Of a stretch of 64,000 nucleotides of DNA, positions 17,423-27,089 are shown in pieces; within the stretch, counting starts at the first letter, position 1, and each line of letters begins with the position of its first letter. The notes under the pieces were generated by a model. That model saw only the letters and a list, made by a program, of their open reading frames with translations, did not search any database and was not told the origin of the DNA. The position numbers and the translations under genes are program-made. The DNA lies in assembly GCA_963811775.1 (NCBI GenBank), contig CAWESO010000014.1:1-64000 (forward strand), in the 5' to 3' direction. Origin of the DNA: Chersky-840 sp963811775. GTDB taxonomy: Bacteria; Actinomycetota; Acidimicrobiia; Acidimicrobiales; UBA8190.

Positions 17423-17940
17423 CGGAAGTTGATCGGGCCGGGGATGGTCTCGTGGCTGAACAAGTAGCGAAAACCAGCTCGCTGGAGCGTTCGATTCGGT
17501 GCCACGTTCAGCGCGTTTGGCTCGCAGTAGAGATGCTTCAGCTCGAATACCTCGAAGTACCTCGAGGCCGACAGGGTGACGAATTCCGCGCCGAGGCCTC
17601 GGCGCCGCCACGACGGCTCGACGATGTGAAGGTGCATGAACGCTTCTTCGCCAAACACGATGTGGTCGAGCGCGCTGAAGCCAACCACCTGACCGTCGAG
17701 CTCCCAAACGAGCGCGTAGTTCTCGCGCTCGGTCAGGGGCCGCCCGTAGTCTCGCTCATGAAAGGATTGCCAGGCGTCGGGTGTTGGCAGCAGAGCCCGG
17801 TCCACGCCCATGGCGAGCAGGTGGTCGTCCGACGCCTCGTGGAAGTAGCTGATCCGAATTCCGACTTCGGATAATGGCATCTCCCTGACCGACACTCCGT
17901 CCACGATGTTGGCCATTGCTGAGCGGTGGGCCTGCCGCAT
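17365..17940 (-). CDS. GNAT family N-acetyltransferase
   Basis: A GNAT-fold acetyltransferase of up to 191 residues; Met9 (17916) is an equally good start. The acetyl-CoA loop is WRRRGLGAEFV (about residues 111-121), preceded by strand beta4 (AFMHLHIVEPS) and followed by ALNVAPNRTLQRAGFRYL, the usual N-x-x-A-x-x-x-Y/Q-x-x-GF motif B. The aminoacyl or small-molecule substrate cannot be inferred. It overlaps the 3' end of the convergent exported-protein gene by 58 bases. Confidence 0.88.
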   Translation of the reverse strand: MRQAHRSAMANIVDGVSVREMPLSEVGIRISYFHEASDDHLLAMGVDRALLPTPDAWQSFHERDYGRPLTERENYALVWELDGQVVGFSALDHIVFGEEAFMHLHIVEPSWRRRGLGAEFVTLSASRYFEVFELKHLYCEPNALNVAPNRTLQRAGFRYLFSHETIPGPINFRQVTTRWVLERRPSESVRP

Positions 17941-17969
17941 GCGTGAGGCGGGCGGGGCCGATGCCCTAC

Positions 17970-18524
17970 CTAAGCCTGGCGGCCGAGGAAGTAGAGGAAC
18001 TCCGTCTGCAGGTCCGCTCCGGGGGGTGGTTCCAGCTTGGGCCCGAAGACAGTGGGTTGGCGGATCATGGCGTCCATCGGCTTGAGACCCTCATAGGCGC
18101 GGCGGACCGAGTCCTCGTCCAGACGTTCGTCGGCACCGACGGCCCGTGCCAGGTCCCACGTGTGCACGAGCAGGTCCATGGTCACGAACTGGCCGATGAT
18201 CTGGCCGGTGGGCATCCTGCCGACAGGCCCGTCGATCTCCTTGGCCAGGGCCTCGGGGTCTCCGGTGATCTCATCGATCGCCCGGGAGCAGTCCTCCCAG
18301 GCTCGCCGCGCGTCCTCGTCGGCGTCCACGGGCATCGACTCCCCACCCCTGACGCCGGCGATCACACTCCGATGGCCCGCGACTACGTGGGCCACCACGT
18401 CGCGGGCCCGCCACTGCTCGCAGGGGGACTGGGCCTCCCACTTGTCAGGCGTCACCGCCCTCACGGCGGCGTCGAAGCCGCTCGCCACCTGCCGGTACGT
18501 GTCTTGGATGTCGGGCACCGCCAC
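17970..18524 (-). CDS. TIGR03086 family metal-binding protein
   Basis: A 184-residue DinB-like four-helix protein of the TIGR03086 group within the mycothiol-dependent maleylpyruvate isomerase superfamily. Typical features are the start DIQDTYRQVASGFDAAV, SPCEQWRARDVVAHVV with the first metal-ligand histidine, and TMDLLVHTWDLARA with the second, followed by the C-terminal GFGPKLEP-like segment (here VFGPKLEPP). Such proteins often act in mycothiol-dependent detoxification; the reaction here is unknown. It sits 29 bases upstream of the GNAT gene on the same strand, so the two may be co-transcribed. Confidence 0.85.
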   Translation of the reverse strand: MAVPDIQDTYRQVASGFDAAVRAVTPDKWEAQSPCEQWRARDVVAHVVAGHRSVIAGVRGGESMPVDADEDARRAWEDCSRAIDEITGDPEALAKEIDGPVGRMPTGQIIGQFVTMDLLVHTWDLARAVGADERLDEDSVRRAYEGLKPMDAMIRQPTVFGPKLEPPPGADLQTEFLYFLGRQA

Positions 18525-18772
18525 AGCTTACGCGTGCAGCCCAACCGGAACCCACGTCACGCCACCCATGCCACGAGTCTGGGCCGTCGGCGCCAAGACG
18601 TCCCGACACCGGTTCGGCGTGCGCGTCCCGGCGGCGGCGGGACGGGTCGACACGCACATGATGGAACCCCGGTCGCCCGCGTATTCACGTGTCGCGGGTG
18701 AGTGGCCGCGGGCTTCGTTGCCTAAGCTCCTGACGATCTCAGCAATCTCTACAGGGAAAGAACGGGTGAGCC

Positions 18773-19186
18773 GTGGACGTCGCCGAGCGCGACAGGCAAG
18801 TGCGGAGGTTCGTCGACGAGGTCTGGAATGCGAGGAACTACGAAGCGGCCGCTGACCTCTACGGCGAGAAGTACCTGAACCCGTTCGGAGCTGGTCCCTC
18901 GGCCCGAGTCGAGCCGATTCGCCGCTACCACCAGGCGTTTCCTGATCTCCACCTGGACGTGGAGGAACTGATCGTGGCCGGCGACACGGTCGTTCTCAGG
19001 GTGACCTTTCGCGGCACCGACTCGGGGGGATACGTGGGACGGGCCCCGACGGGACGGGCCGTGGAGGAATGGGCGGTCACCATCATGCACTTCGAGGGTG
19101 ACAAGGTCGTCAGGGAATGGATCGGAGCCGACAAGCTCGGCCTGTTCATTCAGCTGGGGGTCCTCGACGATCCGTGGCCGAGCTAG
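18773..19186 (+). CDS. SnoaL-like ester cyclase family protein
   Basis: A 137-residue NTF2-fold protein of the SnoaL/ester-cyclase group. Recognisable elements are the first helix with FVDEVWNARNYEAAADLYGEKY, the RYHQAFPDLHLDVEELIVAGD segment (residues about 52-70), TFRGTDSGGYVGRAPTGR and the end WAVTIMHFEGDKVVREWIGAD. Many such proteins are small-molecule isomerases or cyclases, others are uncharacterised. The GTG start and a purine-rich stretch (AGGGAAAGAACGGG) upstream support the boundary. Confidence 0.85.
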   Translation: MDVAERDRQVRRFVDEVWNARNYEAAADLYGEKYLNPFGAGPSARVEPIRRYHQAFPDLHLDVEELIVAGDTVVLRVTFRGTDSGGYVGRAPTGRAVEEWAVTIMHFEGDKVVREWIGADKLGLFIQLGVLDDPWPS

Positions 19187-19400
19187 GCGGCCAGTCGTGG
19201 GACAGGTGACGGCACCACCCACGCGGTGCTGCCACCGATCGGGCTACGAACCCACCGGCTCACGCCCGCCGTCGTCGAAGTCCCGAGAGGCGCGTGGATC
19301 GGTCGATGGTGGCATCGAACACGAGAGGCCGACATGGCAAGCTGGAAGTGCCCAGAGGGGAGTGGTTTCCCTCTGCGGACGGGGAAGCTGAGGGGGCAGG

Positions 19401-20780
19401 GTGGATCTGAACCGAGGGCTCGTCCGCTCGCGCGCCGCCCGTACGCGGGTCGGGGGTGGAACGCGACGGGGTGCATTCCTGGCCGCGCTGTGCGTGCTCG
19501 CAGTAGGGCTGGCTTCCTGCTCCTCCAATCCGAGCTCGACATCGACGTCGTCGGACAACTCCGGGGTCGCTCCGGCCACCTCGGCCCCGAATGATGGTTC
19601 GGGCGGCACCGGACCCTCGCCCGGGGTCAAGGCCAACTCGATCACCGTCGGCCAGGTTGACGATCTGTCGTCTCCCATCCCGGGGTTGTTCAAGGGAGCC
19701 GAGGACGGGACCGAGGCGTACTTTGCCTACATCAACTCCAAAGGCGGTGTGAACGGGAGGAAGATCCACCTCGACGCCCAGGACAGCACCTTCCAGGGCG
19801 GTCAGGTGGCGACGGCGACGGCCGCCCAGACCAAGAGTGATTTCGCTCTGGTGGGTGGGTTCTCCTTGCTGGACGAGGCCGAGCAGCCGATCATCGATCT
19901 GGCCCACATGCCCGATGTGGGCATCTCGCTCAACCCCGGGCTGGTCAGCGACCCCAACCTCTACAGCCCGATTCCCAACTCGATCGGCGACTACCCCCTG
20001 AACTTCTTCAAGTACTTCGCCCACAAGTACCCACAGGCGGTGAAGAAGGTCGGCATCATCTGGGAGAACGCCACCGCGTCCACCAAGGCCAACGAAGACG
20101 CCGCGGAATCGGGCATGGAGGCGGCGGGCTGGAAGATCGTCTACGACCACGGCGTGGGGCCCTTCGACACGAACTTCCTGCCCGACATCATCTCCATGAA
20201 GGCCAAGGGTGTGAAGATCTTCTTCTCGACGGAGCTGCCCGACAACTACGCGGCGACCCTGGCCAAGCAGTTCCAGCAGCAGAATTTCAAGGCGATCAAC
20301 ATCGAGTCCGCCGCGTACTCGGCTCAGCTCCTGAAGCTGGCCGGAACCTCCGCCAACAACATGTACATCGAGCAGGGCGACGCCCTCTACCTCGGGCAGG
20401 ATGCCAAGACCATCCCCGCCGTGGCGCTGTTCGACAAGTGGATGAACAAGGTCTCCTCCCAGCCCAACTTCGAGATCGAGTCGGTCTTCGGCTGGACAGC
20501 GGGGGAGCTCTTCGTCCAGGCCCTCGCTCAGGCCGGCAATCCTCCGACCCGGGCCGGCCTCGTACGGGCGTTGAACAAGGTGACCTTGTTCAACGCCGGG
20601 GGATTGATCCCACCGAGCGACCCCGCCGCCGGCGTGCCCTCGGGCTGCTTTCTCCTGGCCCAGGTCCAGCACGGTGTGATCAGGCGGGTGGCCCCGACCC
20701 CGCCCACCGGGTTCTATTGCGGGAGCGCCGGGTTCCTAAAGGCGCGGGACTACAAGCCCATCGTGCGTCCCTCGTCGTAA
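19401..20780 (+). CDS. Branched-chain amino-acid-type substrate-binding lipoprotein
   Basis: A 459-residue Peripla_BP_6 (LivJ/LivK-like) binding protein. A signal with lipobox VGLASC puts the lipidated cysteine at C40, followed by a Ser/Thr linker to about residue 75, then the fold starts with NSITVGQVDDLSSPIPG. Two-lobe features follow: KGGVNGRKIHLDAQD, KKVGIIWENATAS and the C-terminal ESVFGWTAGELFVQAL. No permease or ATPase of the Liv type lies nearby, so it is an orphan receptor, or its transporter is elsewhere. The GTG start is preceded by GAGGGGGCAGG. Ligand unknown. Confidence 0.9.
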   Translation: MDLNRGLVRSRAARTRVGGGTRRGAFLAALCVLAVGLASCSSNPSSTSTSSDNSGVAPATSAPNDGSGGTGPSPGVKANSITVGQVDDLSSPIPGLFKGAEDGTEAYFAYINSKGGVNGRKIHLDAQDSTFQGGQVATATAAQTKSDFALVGGFSLLDEAEQPIIDLAHMPDVGISLNPGLVSDPNLYSPIPNSIGDYPLNFFKYFAHKYPQAVKKVGIIWENATASTKANEDAAESGMEAAGWKIVYDHGVGPFDTNFLPDIISMKAKGVKIFFSTELPDNYAATLAKQFQQQNFKAINIESAAYSAQLLKLAGTSANNMYIEQGDALYLGQDAKTIPAVALFDKWMNKVSSQPNFEIESVFGWTAGELFVQALAQAGNPPTRAGLVRALNKVTLFNAGGLIPPSDPAAGVPSGCFLLAQVQHGVIRRVAPTPPTGFYCGSAGFLKARDYKPIVRPSS

Positions 20781-20895
20781 TGCTGACGGGGCCCTGGCCC
20801 GGGACCACCATCTGGGCAGGTCTCGGTCAGGGAAGGCGCCGCCGTGCACGCCGGCGTGCGCAGATGCTCTAGCGGCGTACGGGTGGGTCGCCGGA

Positions 20896-21171
20896 CTATC
20901 TGCCGGTGCGCTCGCGGTGTGCGCACCCGGGCCAGCAGCAGGGCCGACGCTGGCCTTCCTCGAGCTCTTCCTGGGTCCGGCGGATACGGCGTTCTCGGGT
21001 CATCTCCTGCTTGGCGTCCTCGACCCAGCAGATGAACTCATTGCGGGCCAGAGGCGTGATGTCCTGCCAGGCATCGAGTGCAGTGGAGTTGGCCAGCAGC
21101 GCCGTGCGCAGGTCGGCCGGAAGCTTGTGCACGACCCCACCGGGCACTCGCGGGCTGCTCACGGAGGTCAC
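20896..21171 (-). CDS. YdeI/OmpD-associated family small protein
   Basis: A 91-residue protein matching the OmdA-type C-terminal module of YdeI proteins: HKLPADLRTALLAN, WQDITPLARNEFICWVEDAK, RERRIRRTQEELEEG and the ending RRPCCWPGCAHR. Standalone versions of about this length occur in actinobacteria, so it need not be truncated. YdeI-type proteins are linked to envelope stress or peptide resistance in other bacteria, but the mechanism is unknown. It is divergent from the cyclase-fusion gene. Confidence 0.8.
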   Translation of the reverse strand: MTSVSSPRVPGGVVHKLPADLRTALLANSTALDAWQDITPLARNEFICWVEDAKQEMTRERRIRRTQEELEEGQRRPCCWPGCAHRERTGR

Positions 21172-21336
21172 GGTAGCGGGTCAGGACGTTGGTCCCGGCC
21201 GCGCCGTGTATCCAAAGGGCGGGCGCGAAACGCGCTCGTCCCGACGGTCCCCATGGTCCGGGGCTCCCAGCCTCTCGACCGTGGTTCTGTGTCCTGACCT
21301 GGGCGCCAGCTCGACGCTCTATGGCAGGCTGCCTGC

Positions 21337-24244
21337 GTGGGCATGGGCGCGCCATCGGGGACCGTGACGTTTCTGTTCACCGATATCGAGGGCTCGACGG
21401 TGTTGTGGGAGGAGCGCCCCGACGAGATGCCTGGTCTCGTGGCGGCCCACGACGAGATCCTCCGGGGGGCCATCGAGGGCCATCACGGATACGTCTTCGC
21501 CACCGGTGGCGATGGCTTCGCCGCTGCCTTCAGCCGGGCTGCCGACGCCGTGGCGGCGGCCGAAGAGGCGCAGCAGGCCGTGGCCGGTCTCGAGTACGTC
21601 AAGGTTCGTATGGGCCTGCACACCGGTGAGGCGATCGAACGCGACCGGAGCTACTTCGGCAGCGAGGTGAACCGAGCGGCGCGGCTGATGTCGCTCGCGC
21701 ACGGAGGTCAGGTGCTCGTCTCGGACGCGACCGAGGTGCTGCTGCGCAACCGTGTACCACTGCGGCCCCTCGGCGACCATCGGCTGCGCGGCCTGCGTGG
21801 ACGGATGTCGGTCTACCAGGTCGTTGCCGACGGGCTCCGGACCGAGTTCCCCCTGTTGCGAAGCGTCGACTCCTTCGAGGGGAACCTCCCCCAACAGCTG
21901 AGCTCATTGGTGGGCCGCGAGAACCTGGTGACCGAGGTGGCCGAGCTCGCACGCGCCAATCGGCTGGTCACCCTGAACGGCGTCGGCGGCGTGGGCAAGA
22001 CCAGGCTGGCCATCGAAGTGGGGGCCGAACTGGCCGGCGAGTGCCCCGACGGCGTGTGGATGGTCGAGCTGGCGTCGGTCGGAGACCCGGCTTCTGTCCC
22101 CGCCGACGATCGCCACCGTGCTCGGCATCACGCCCCAGGGCGAGGCGGCACTCATCGATACGGTGGCCGATGCGTTGGGAGGCCGGCGGCTCCTTCTGGT
22201 GGTGGACAACTGCGAGCACGTCCTGGTCGCAGCGGGGTCGGCCATCGAAACGATCCTCGCTCGGTCCCGAGGTGTGAAGATCGTCGCGACGTCGCGCGAG
22301 ACCCTTTCGCTCGACGGGGAGAAGGTGCTCACCGTCGCACCGTTGGCTCTGACCGGGGGCGTGACCTCCGACGCGGTGACGCTGTTCGTGGAACGTGGCC
22401 GATCCGTCCGGCCAGATTTCGGGCTCTCCGATCCCGAGACGGCCGCCGCGGTGACCGAGATCTGCGAGACCCTGGATGGGCTGCCGCTGGGTATCGAGCT
22501 GGCTGCTGCCCGGATGGCAGCCATGAGCGCGGTCGAGGTCAGGGACCGGCTGGCCGATCGGTTCCGGCTGCTCCAGGGGTCGATCCCGGGACCGGAACGC
22601 CAGCTCACACTCCGCCATGCGGTCGAGTGGTCCTATGACCTCTTGACCGACGACGAGCGGGGACTGCTCCGCTTGGCGTCGGTCTTCGCCGGCGGCTTCG
22701 ACCTGACGAGCGTCTGCGCCGTGGTCGACGGGCCCGACGACGTGGAAGTGCTCAGGCATCTCGATTCGTTGGTCCGAAAGTCGCTCCTCGTCGCCGACCA
22801 CGCCGCCGCCCGCACTCGCTACAGCCTGTTCGAGACCATCCGCCAGTTCGCCGAGGACCGGTTGGCTGAGGTGGGAGCGCTCGAGCGGACGCGTGACCGG
22901 CACGCCGAGTACTTCGCACAGGTGTCCGCCGCTCGGTGGGAGCATTGGAACGGACCCGGGTGGCGCGACGCGGTCAACTGGGTGGAGGCGGAGCTCGGCA
23001 ACCTACGGTCCGGATATCAGTGGAGCATGGGGCGGGGTGAGATGGAAACCGCGACGGATATCGCCGCGCATGCCGCGCTCATGGGTTTCTCGGTGCAGCT
23101 GTTCGAAACGCTCGCGTGGGCCGAGGAGCTGCTCGAGCCCGCAGCTGCCGCCGACGTCCGACGTCTTCCCCGGCTGTATACGGCGGCTCGTCTTGCCTGC
23201 TTCGCGGGGAGGGCGGAGGCGGCGCGGGCGAACGCGCACCGGGCGGGCGAGCTGGAGGACGACTCCCGCTACGACGCGTGCGAGCCCGGGTATGCCTGGT
23301 TCGTCGAGGCCCTGTGCGCCGTGTACTGCGGCGACCTCGATCGCTATGTCGAGCTCACCGGTGCCGTGGCCCACACCTACGGAAGCGATCGGGGCTACGG
23401 ACTGGCCTCGTACGTCGATGGCCTCCAGTCGTGTGGCCGGATCGAGGAGGCACTCGCGCTCACCGAGGAATCCGTCACCGCCGCCCAATCGCTGGGCAAC
23501 CCCTACTGGATCTCCTATGCGCTGTGGATCGCAGGACTGGCATTCTCCAGGGCTGACGTGCGCCGTGCTTTTGCCGCCTGGGACGAGGGCGTCGCCTTCG
23601 TGCGTGAGCACCGCGTGCAGTTTTTCGAGGGCTTCCTCGCACGCGATGCGGCTCGCCTGCACACCTCCGACGGCGAGGCGCAGACGGCGCTGGTGCTGTT
23701 CGCAGAGGCCATCGCCGCGTTCCATCGGGCCGGCAACGTGCCCCAGCTGATCATCACCCTCGCCAGCGTGCCGGCGTTGTTCGAGCGGCTCGACCGTCCC
23801 GCCCCCGCCGCCATGCTCCTCGGCGCCCTGTCTCGTGAGCCGTCGAGCTCGCACCACGTTCCCGACCTCGGCGATCTTGCCGAGCGGGTCAGCGGCCTGC
23901 TCGGCAAGACTCGCGCCGCCGAGTTGCTGTCGGCGGGGGCCGCTCTCGACCTCAGTGACGCCGCTGTCTACGCACGCCAGCAGATCGACACAGCGCTGCG
24001 CCACCCGAGCCCCCGGGCGCGCCAGGCGCGGCCCGGTGGGCTGAGCCGACGGGAGATCGAAGTCCTCCGCCTTGTAGCCGACGGCCGAACCGCCGGCGAG
24101 ATCGCAACGCAGCTGTTCATCTCCTCGAGGACAGCCGAGCACCACATCCAGAACGTCTACACGAAGATCGGTGTCTCGGGCCGGGCCGCGGCGACTCGCT
24201 GGGCGCTCAAGCACAAGGTCGTCGACGACACCGTCGCCAGCTGA
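21337..24244 (+). CDS. Class III cyclase, AAA ATPase and LuxR HTH fusion (one frameshift)
   Basis: A regulator of about 968 residues if one extra base near 22105 is removed. Domain order: class III adenylate/guanylate cyclase homology (FLFTDIEGST with D16; GGDGFAAAF with D59, both metal-site aspartates present), an NB-ARC/AAA-like ATPase (Walker A NGVGGVGKT, about 212-220; then after the frame change LLLVVDNCEHVL), a TPR-like helical region, and a C-terminal LuxR HTH (LSRREIEVLRLVADG...AEHHIQNVYTKIGV). The first frame reads ASVPADDRHR where ASVPATIATVLG is expected, and the latter is present in the next frame. Such fusions are typical ATP-dependent actinobacterial transcription regulators. 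Targets are unknown; if the break is real, cyclase and HTH are separated. Confidence 0.85.
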
Positions 24245-24472
24245 CGGACCGGATCGGTCCGCGCCCCCGGCGCCGGGTGCCACGCCGTCGCCACGCCGAG
24301 AGGGACCCTCTGACCGCCCGACGCCGTCGGCCACGGGACGCTCGGAGAGCCGGAAATGGGTAGGTCTACCGATGCGCCGCCCGGGGCCCGAGCGGAGAAT
24401 GACCCCTGCGCCGGCCGGAACCGACCGGCGGGAAACGAGATCCGAAGGATCCCGTCTGAAGGGAGAACCGTC

Positions 24473-24745
24473 ATGATTCTGGCCACAACGACCGTCGAGA
24501 ACGTCGACCGATTCCTGGATGTGTTCGGCACGAAGGGCGCTGACAAGCGTGCCCTCCACGGCTCCAAGGGTTCGACGGTGTTCCGCGATCCGACCGAGGA
24601 GAACCGAATCTGGGCGCTGTTCGACTGGGACGAGGCGGGCTGGGCGAACTTCGTCTCCGACCCCGAGGTCCCGCCGATCCTGAAGGAAGCCGGGCATCTG
24701 AGCAAGCCCGATGCCGCGCTGCTCCTCGGCTCCTACCAGGCGTGA
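24473..24745 (+). CDS. Small conserved protein upstream of AmiC-like gene
   Basis: A 90-residue protein (MILATTTVENVDRFL...) with a ferredoxin-like, ABM/DUF-type pattern: an initial beta strand, ENVDRFLDVFGT, KRALHGSKGSTVFRDP, NRIWALFDWDEAGW and LSKPDAALLLGSYQA. The ATG has GAAGGGAG about 7-14 bases upstream. Only 12 bases separate it from the next gene, so the two form a unit. I do not recognise a specific family; it might be a small-molecule-binding partner of the downstream protein. Function unknown. Confidence 0.75.
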   Translation: MILATTTVENVDRFLDVFGTKGADKRALHGSKGSTVFRDPTEENRIWALFDWDEAGWANFVSDPEVPPILKEAGHLSKPDAALLLGSYQA

Positions 24746-24757
24746 GGCGGCGGAACA

Positions 24758-25882
24758 ATGAGCTCCATCAACCGTTCCGCACGGGTCGGCGTCATCACCG
24801 ACCAGACCGGCGCCCTGTCGTTCATGGGAATCGCCAACGTCAACATTGCCAAGATGGTGATCGATGACGTCAACGACCGCGGTGGCCTTCTCGGTCGCCC
24901 TGTCGAGCTGTTCGTCGAGGACAGTGCCACCGACGACAGCGTGGCGGAAGCTGCCGCCACGCGGCTCGTCGAGCGGGCGGCCGTCGACGTCGTCGTGGGG
25001 GGCATCTACAGCTCCACGCGCCAAGTCATCAAGCGGCCCGTGGTCGACCAAGCCGAGACGCTGTACATCTACCCGGAGCAGTACGAAGGTCAGGAGTGTC
25101 ACCCCCTGATCTTCTGCACCGGGCCGGTGCCTGCGCAGCAGGTCGAGCCCTTCTTCCCCTGGTTGATGCAGCAGACGGGGGCGAAGCGGTTCTACATGCC
25201 GTCGGCCGATTACATATGGCCGCACACGCTGAACAAGAAGGTGCGCGAGGTCGTCACCGCCGAGGGCGGCGAGATCGTGGGGGAGGAGTACTTTCCGCTC
25301 GATCACACCGACTACGAACACATCGTCGACGACATCATGTCGACGGGTGCCGAGGTGGTGTTCAACACGATCGTCCCTCCGGGGCTCACGCCCTTCCTCG
25401 AGCAGCTGCACCGGGCCGGCTTCACGCGTCGGGGCGGGCACATCGTCTGCACCTACTTCGACGAGAACTTCTTGAATCTCGTCCCCGCCGACCATGTCGA
25501 GGGCCTCTACGGGTGCCTGGACTACTACCGGGAGGTCGACGACCCGTTCAGCATCGAGCTCCTCAATCGCTACGAGCAGCTCTACCCGGGGAGTGCGATG
25601 TTCACCGCAGGCAGCGCGTGCACGGGCACCTACCGTGCCCTCAAGCTCTGGGAAGCCGCCGTCAACGAAGCCGGGTCGCTGAACCAGGACGACGTCGTCG
25701 ACGCGCTGGACCACGCCCAGATCGCACAGGGTCCGGGAGGCCCCGCCGAGATGGTGCCGGGCCAACATCACGTGCGGATGAACATGTACATCGCCCGGTC
25801 GGAGGGCGGCACGTTCAAGGTGGTGAAGAACCTGGGTCACATCGACCCCAAGGAGTGCGAGGTCGGGCGGAGCTCGTCCTGA
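24758..25882 (+). CDS. AmiC-like cytoplasmic ligand-binding protein
   Basis: A 374-residue Peripla_BP_5/6-fold protein closest in pattern to AmiC and urea/amide ABC-transporter receptors: VGVITDQTGALSFMG, VNDRGGLLGRPVELFVED and ETLYIYPEQYEGQECHP with the family's YxYPxxYEGxE segment. Unlike transporter receptors it has no signal peptide, so it should be cytoplasmic, like AmiC, which senses amides and controls an antiterminator. No amiR, amidase or ABC genes lie near. It follows the small protein by 12 bases and is terminated by a strong hairpin. Ligand unknown. Confidence 0.85.
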   Translation: MSSINRSARVGVITDQTGALSFMGIANVNIAKMVIDDVNDRGGLLGRPVELFVEDSATDDSVAEAAATRLVERAAVDVVVGGIYSSTRQVIKRPVVDQAETLYIYPEQYEGQECHPLIFCTGPVPAQQVEPFFPWLMQQTGAKRFYMPSADYIWPHTLNKKVREVVTAEGGEIVGEEYFPLDHTDYEHIVDDIMSTGAEVVFNTIVPPGLTPFLEQLHRAGFTRRGGHIVCTYFDENFLNLVPADHVEGLYGCLDYYREVDDPFSIELLNRYEQLYPGSAMFTAGSACTGTYRALKLWEAAVNEAGSLNQDDVVDALDHAQIAQGPGGPAEMVPGQHHVRMNMYIARSEGGTFKVVKNLGHIDPKECEVGRSSS

Positions 25883-25913
25883 TCCATCGGGCTGCACCCG
25901 ACATCTGGCGTAT

Positions 25914-25964
25914 GGGCGACGCCGGCTCCGGCCACCTGGGCTGGCGCCGGCGTCGCCCTTTGTT
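25914..25964 (+). terminator. Strong 13-bp terminator hairpin
   Basis: A perfect inverted repeat GGGCGACGCCGGC (25914-25926) and GCCGGCGTCGCCC (25946-25958) with a 19-base loop, followed by TTTGTT. It ends the AmiC-like operon; as it lies between convergent genes it could also serve the phosphotransferase on the other strand. Confidence 0.8.
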
Positions 25965-25985
25965 GTGCCGCCGCCCGCTCGGTAC

Positions 25986-26966
25986 TCAGCCGCCCAGCAG
26001 GGTCGCCGCTTTCGCCCAGGCGGCTGACCGAGCCAGATCGCCGTCCGCCCCCAGGAAGCCAGACCACCAGCCGCGGTCGGCGGCCCAGAGCCCGTGCTCG
26101 ACCCCGCGGGCCACACACCACGCCGCGCTCCTCGCGGCGTCGAGCCCGGCCGCGTCGGCGACGAGCCGGGCCCGATGGGCGAGGTCCGACGGTTTCGGCA
26201 CGACGACCGTCCAGTCGTCGCCAACCTGGGTCAGCAACGGCCAGGGGTCCCAGGCGACGTCGCCGTGGACCGGTTCCGGGTCGATGGCGACCCATCCGCC
26301 TCGCACTGCGGTCTCTGCCTCCGCCTCGAAGTGGCGGAGGATGTTGCCCGGATTGAAGTCCCCGTGTGCGAGCCCGAGGCGGGTGGACTCGCCCGGCAGG
26401 GTCCGAAGCAGGTCAATGGCGTGGCGGCACAGTCCGACGTCGATCGGGATCGGCGCGCTCGGCAGCAGGCGCTCGACCCGTTCCCCGGCCGTCCCCGCCA
26501 GGTTGCCCGCCAGCTCGACGAGATCCGGGAACGGTTCACCAGCAGGGACCGGAACCGCCGCCATCCGGCGCAGCAGCTCGGCGCCGACCGCCAGGTGCTC
26601 CACCGTCGGCAATCGCTCGTCACGCAGAGTCGACCCGGGACGCAGTCGGCGCAGCAGCAGTGCGGAGTTCTCCGCGTCGGCGGCCAGTAGCTCGACCGCC
26701 CCCGCACCGTGCCAGGCGGCGAGGGCGGCGGCCTCGTCGCGGGTCTCCGGGCACGGGTAGGAGACCTTGACGACCACGTCCAGCCCGGCGGCCGTCTCGG
26801 CGGGCGCCGTCCATGCGGCCATGCCCTCCTCGAAGGGTTCACCCAGCACGAGGTCCCAGCGGTCAACGGCGCGGGCCACGCGCTTCGGAAGGGAGTCGAG
26901 CCATTCCTGTCCGAGTTGGTTGTCGCCATGGATCTGCCGCAGTCGCGCCGGCACGGTGATGACCAC
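25986..26966 (-). CDS. APH-type phosphotransferase (streptomycin/hydroxyurea kinase-like)
   Basis: A 326-residue kinase-fold phosphotransferase of the APH(6)/hydroxyurea group. The catalytic loop is HGDFNPGN (H201, D203, N208) and the metal-binding Asp is in AIDPEP (D229). The N-lobe lysine is in DVVVKVSYP, and LLLRRLRPGSTL is a typical hinge segment of this group. Homologues inactivate streptomycin or phosphorylate other small molecules; an actual resistance phenotype cannot be inferred from sequence. It faces the AmiC-like operon tail to tail across the terminator. Confidence 0.85.
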   Translation of the reverse strand: MVITVPARLRQIHGDNQLGQEWLDSLPKRVARAVDRWDLVLGEPFEEGMAAWTAPAETAAGLDVVVKVSYPCPETRDEAAALAAWHGAGAVELLAADAENSALLLRRLRPGSTLRDERLPTVEHLAVGAELLRRMAAVPVPAGEPFPDLVELAGNLAGTAGERVERLLPSAPIPIDVGLCRHAIDLLRTLPGESTRLGLAHGDFNPGNILRHFEAEAETAVRGGWVAIDPEPVHGDVAWDPWPLLTQVGDDWTVVVPKPSDLAHRARLVADAAGLDAARSAAWCVARGVEHGLWAADRGWWSGFLGADGDLARSAAWAKAATLLGG

Positions 26967-27089
26967 CCCGGCAGTCTGTCAAGCCCGGCGGCGCCCCGCG
27001 TCGCGCTTCAGCTCGGCACGACGGGTAGACCTTGACGGCGCGCCAAGCCACATTGGAAGATTGGCCGTCCTTCTGCCCCCCGGAGCCGC

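Noticed and set aside
23003..26224. A 1,073-residue open frame on the minus strand
   Set aside because: It is the shadow of the cyclase regulator, the AmiC-like gene and neighbours; it is rich in Arg/Pro/Gly, has no motifs and is typical of antisense frames in high-GC DNA.
25986..26966. Calling the phosphotransferase an antibiotic-resistance gene
   Set aside because: The motifs define the APH(6)-like fold, but many actinobacterial members have no resistance role, and no resistance context is visible.
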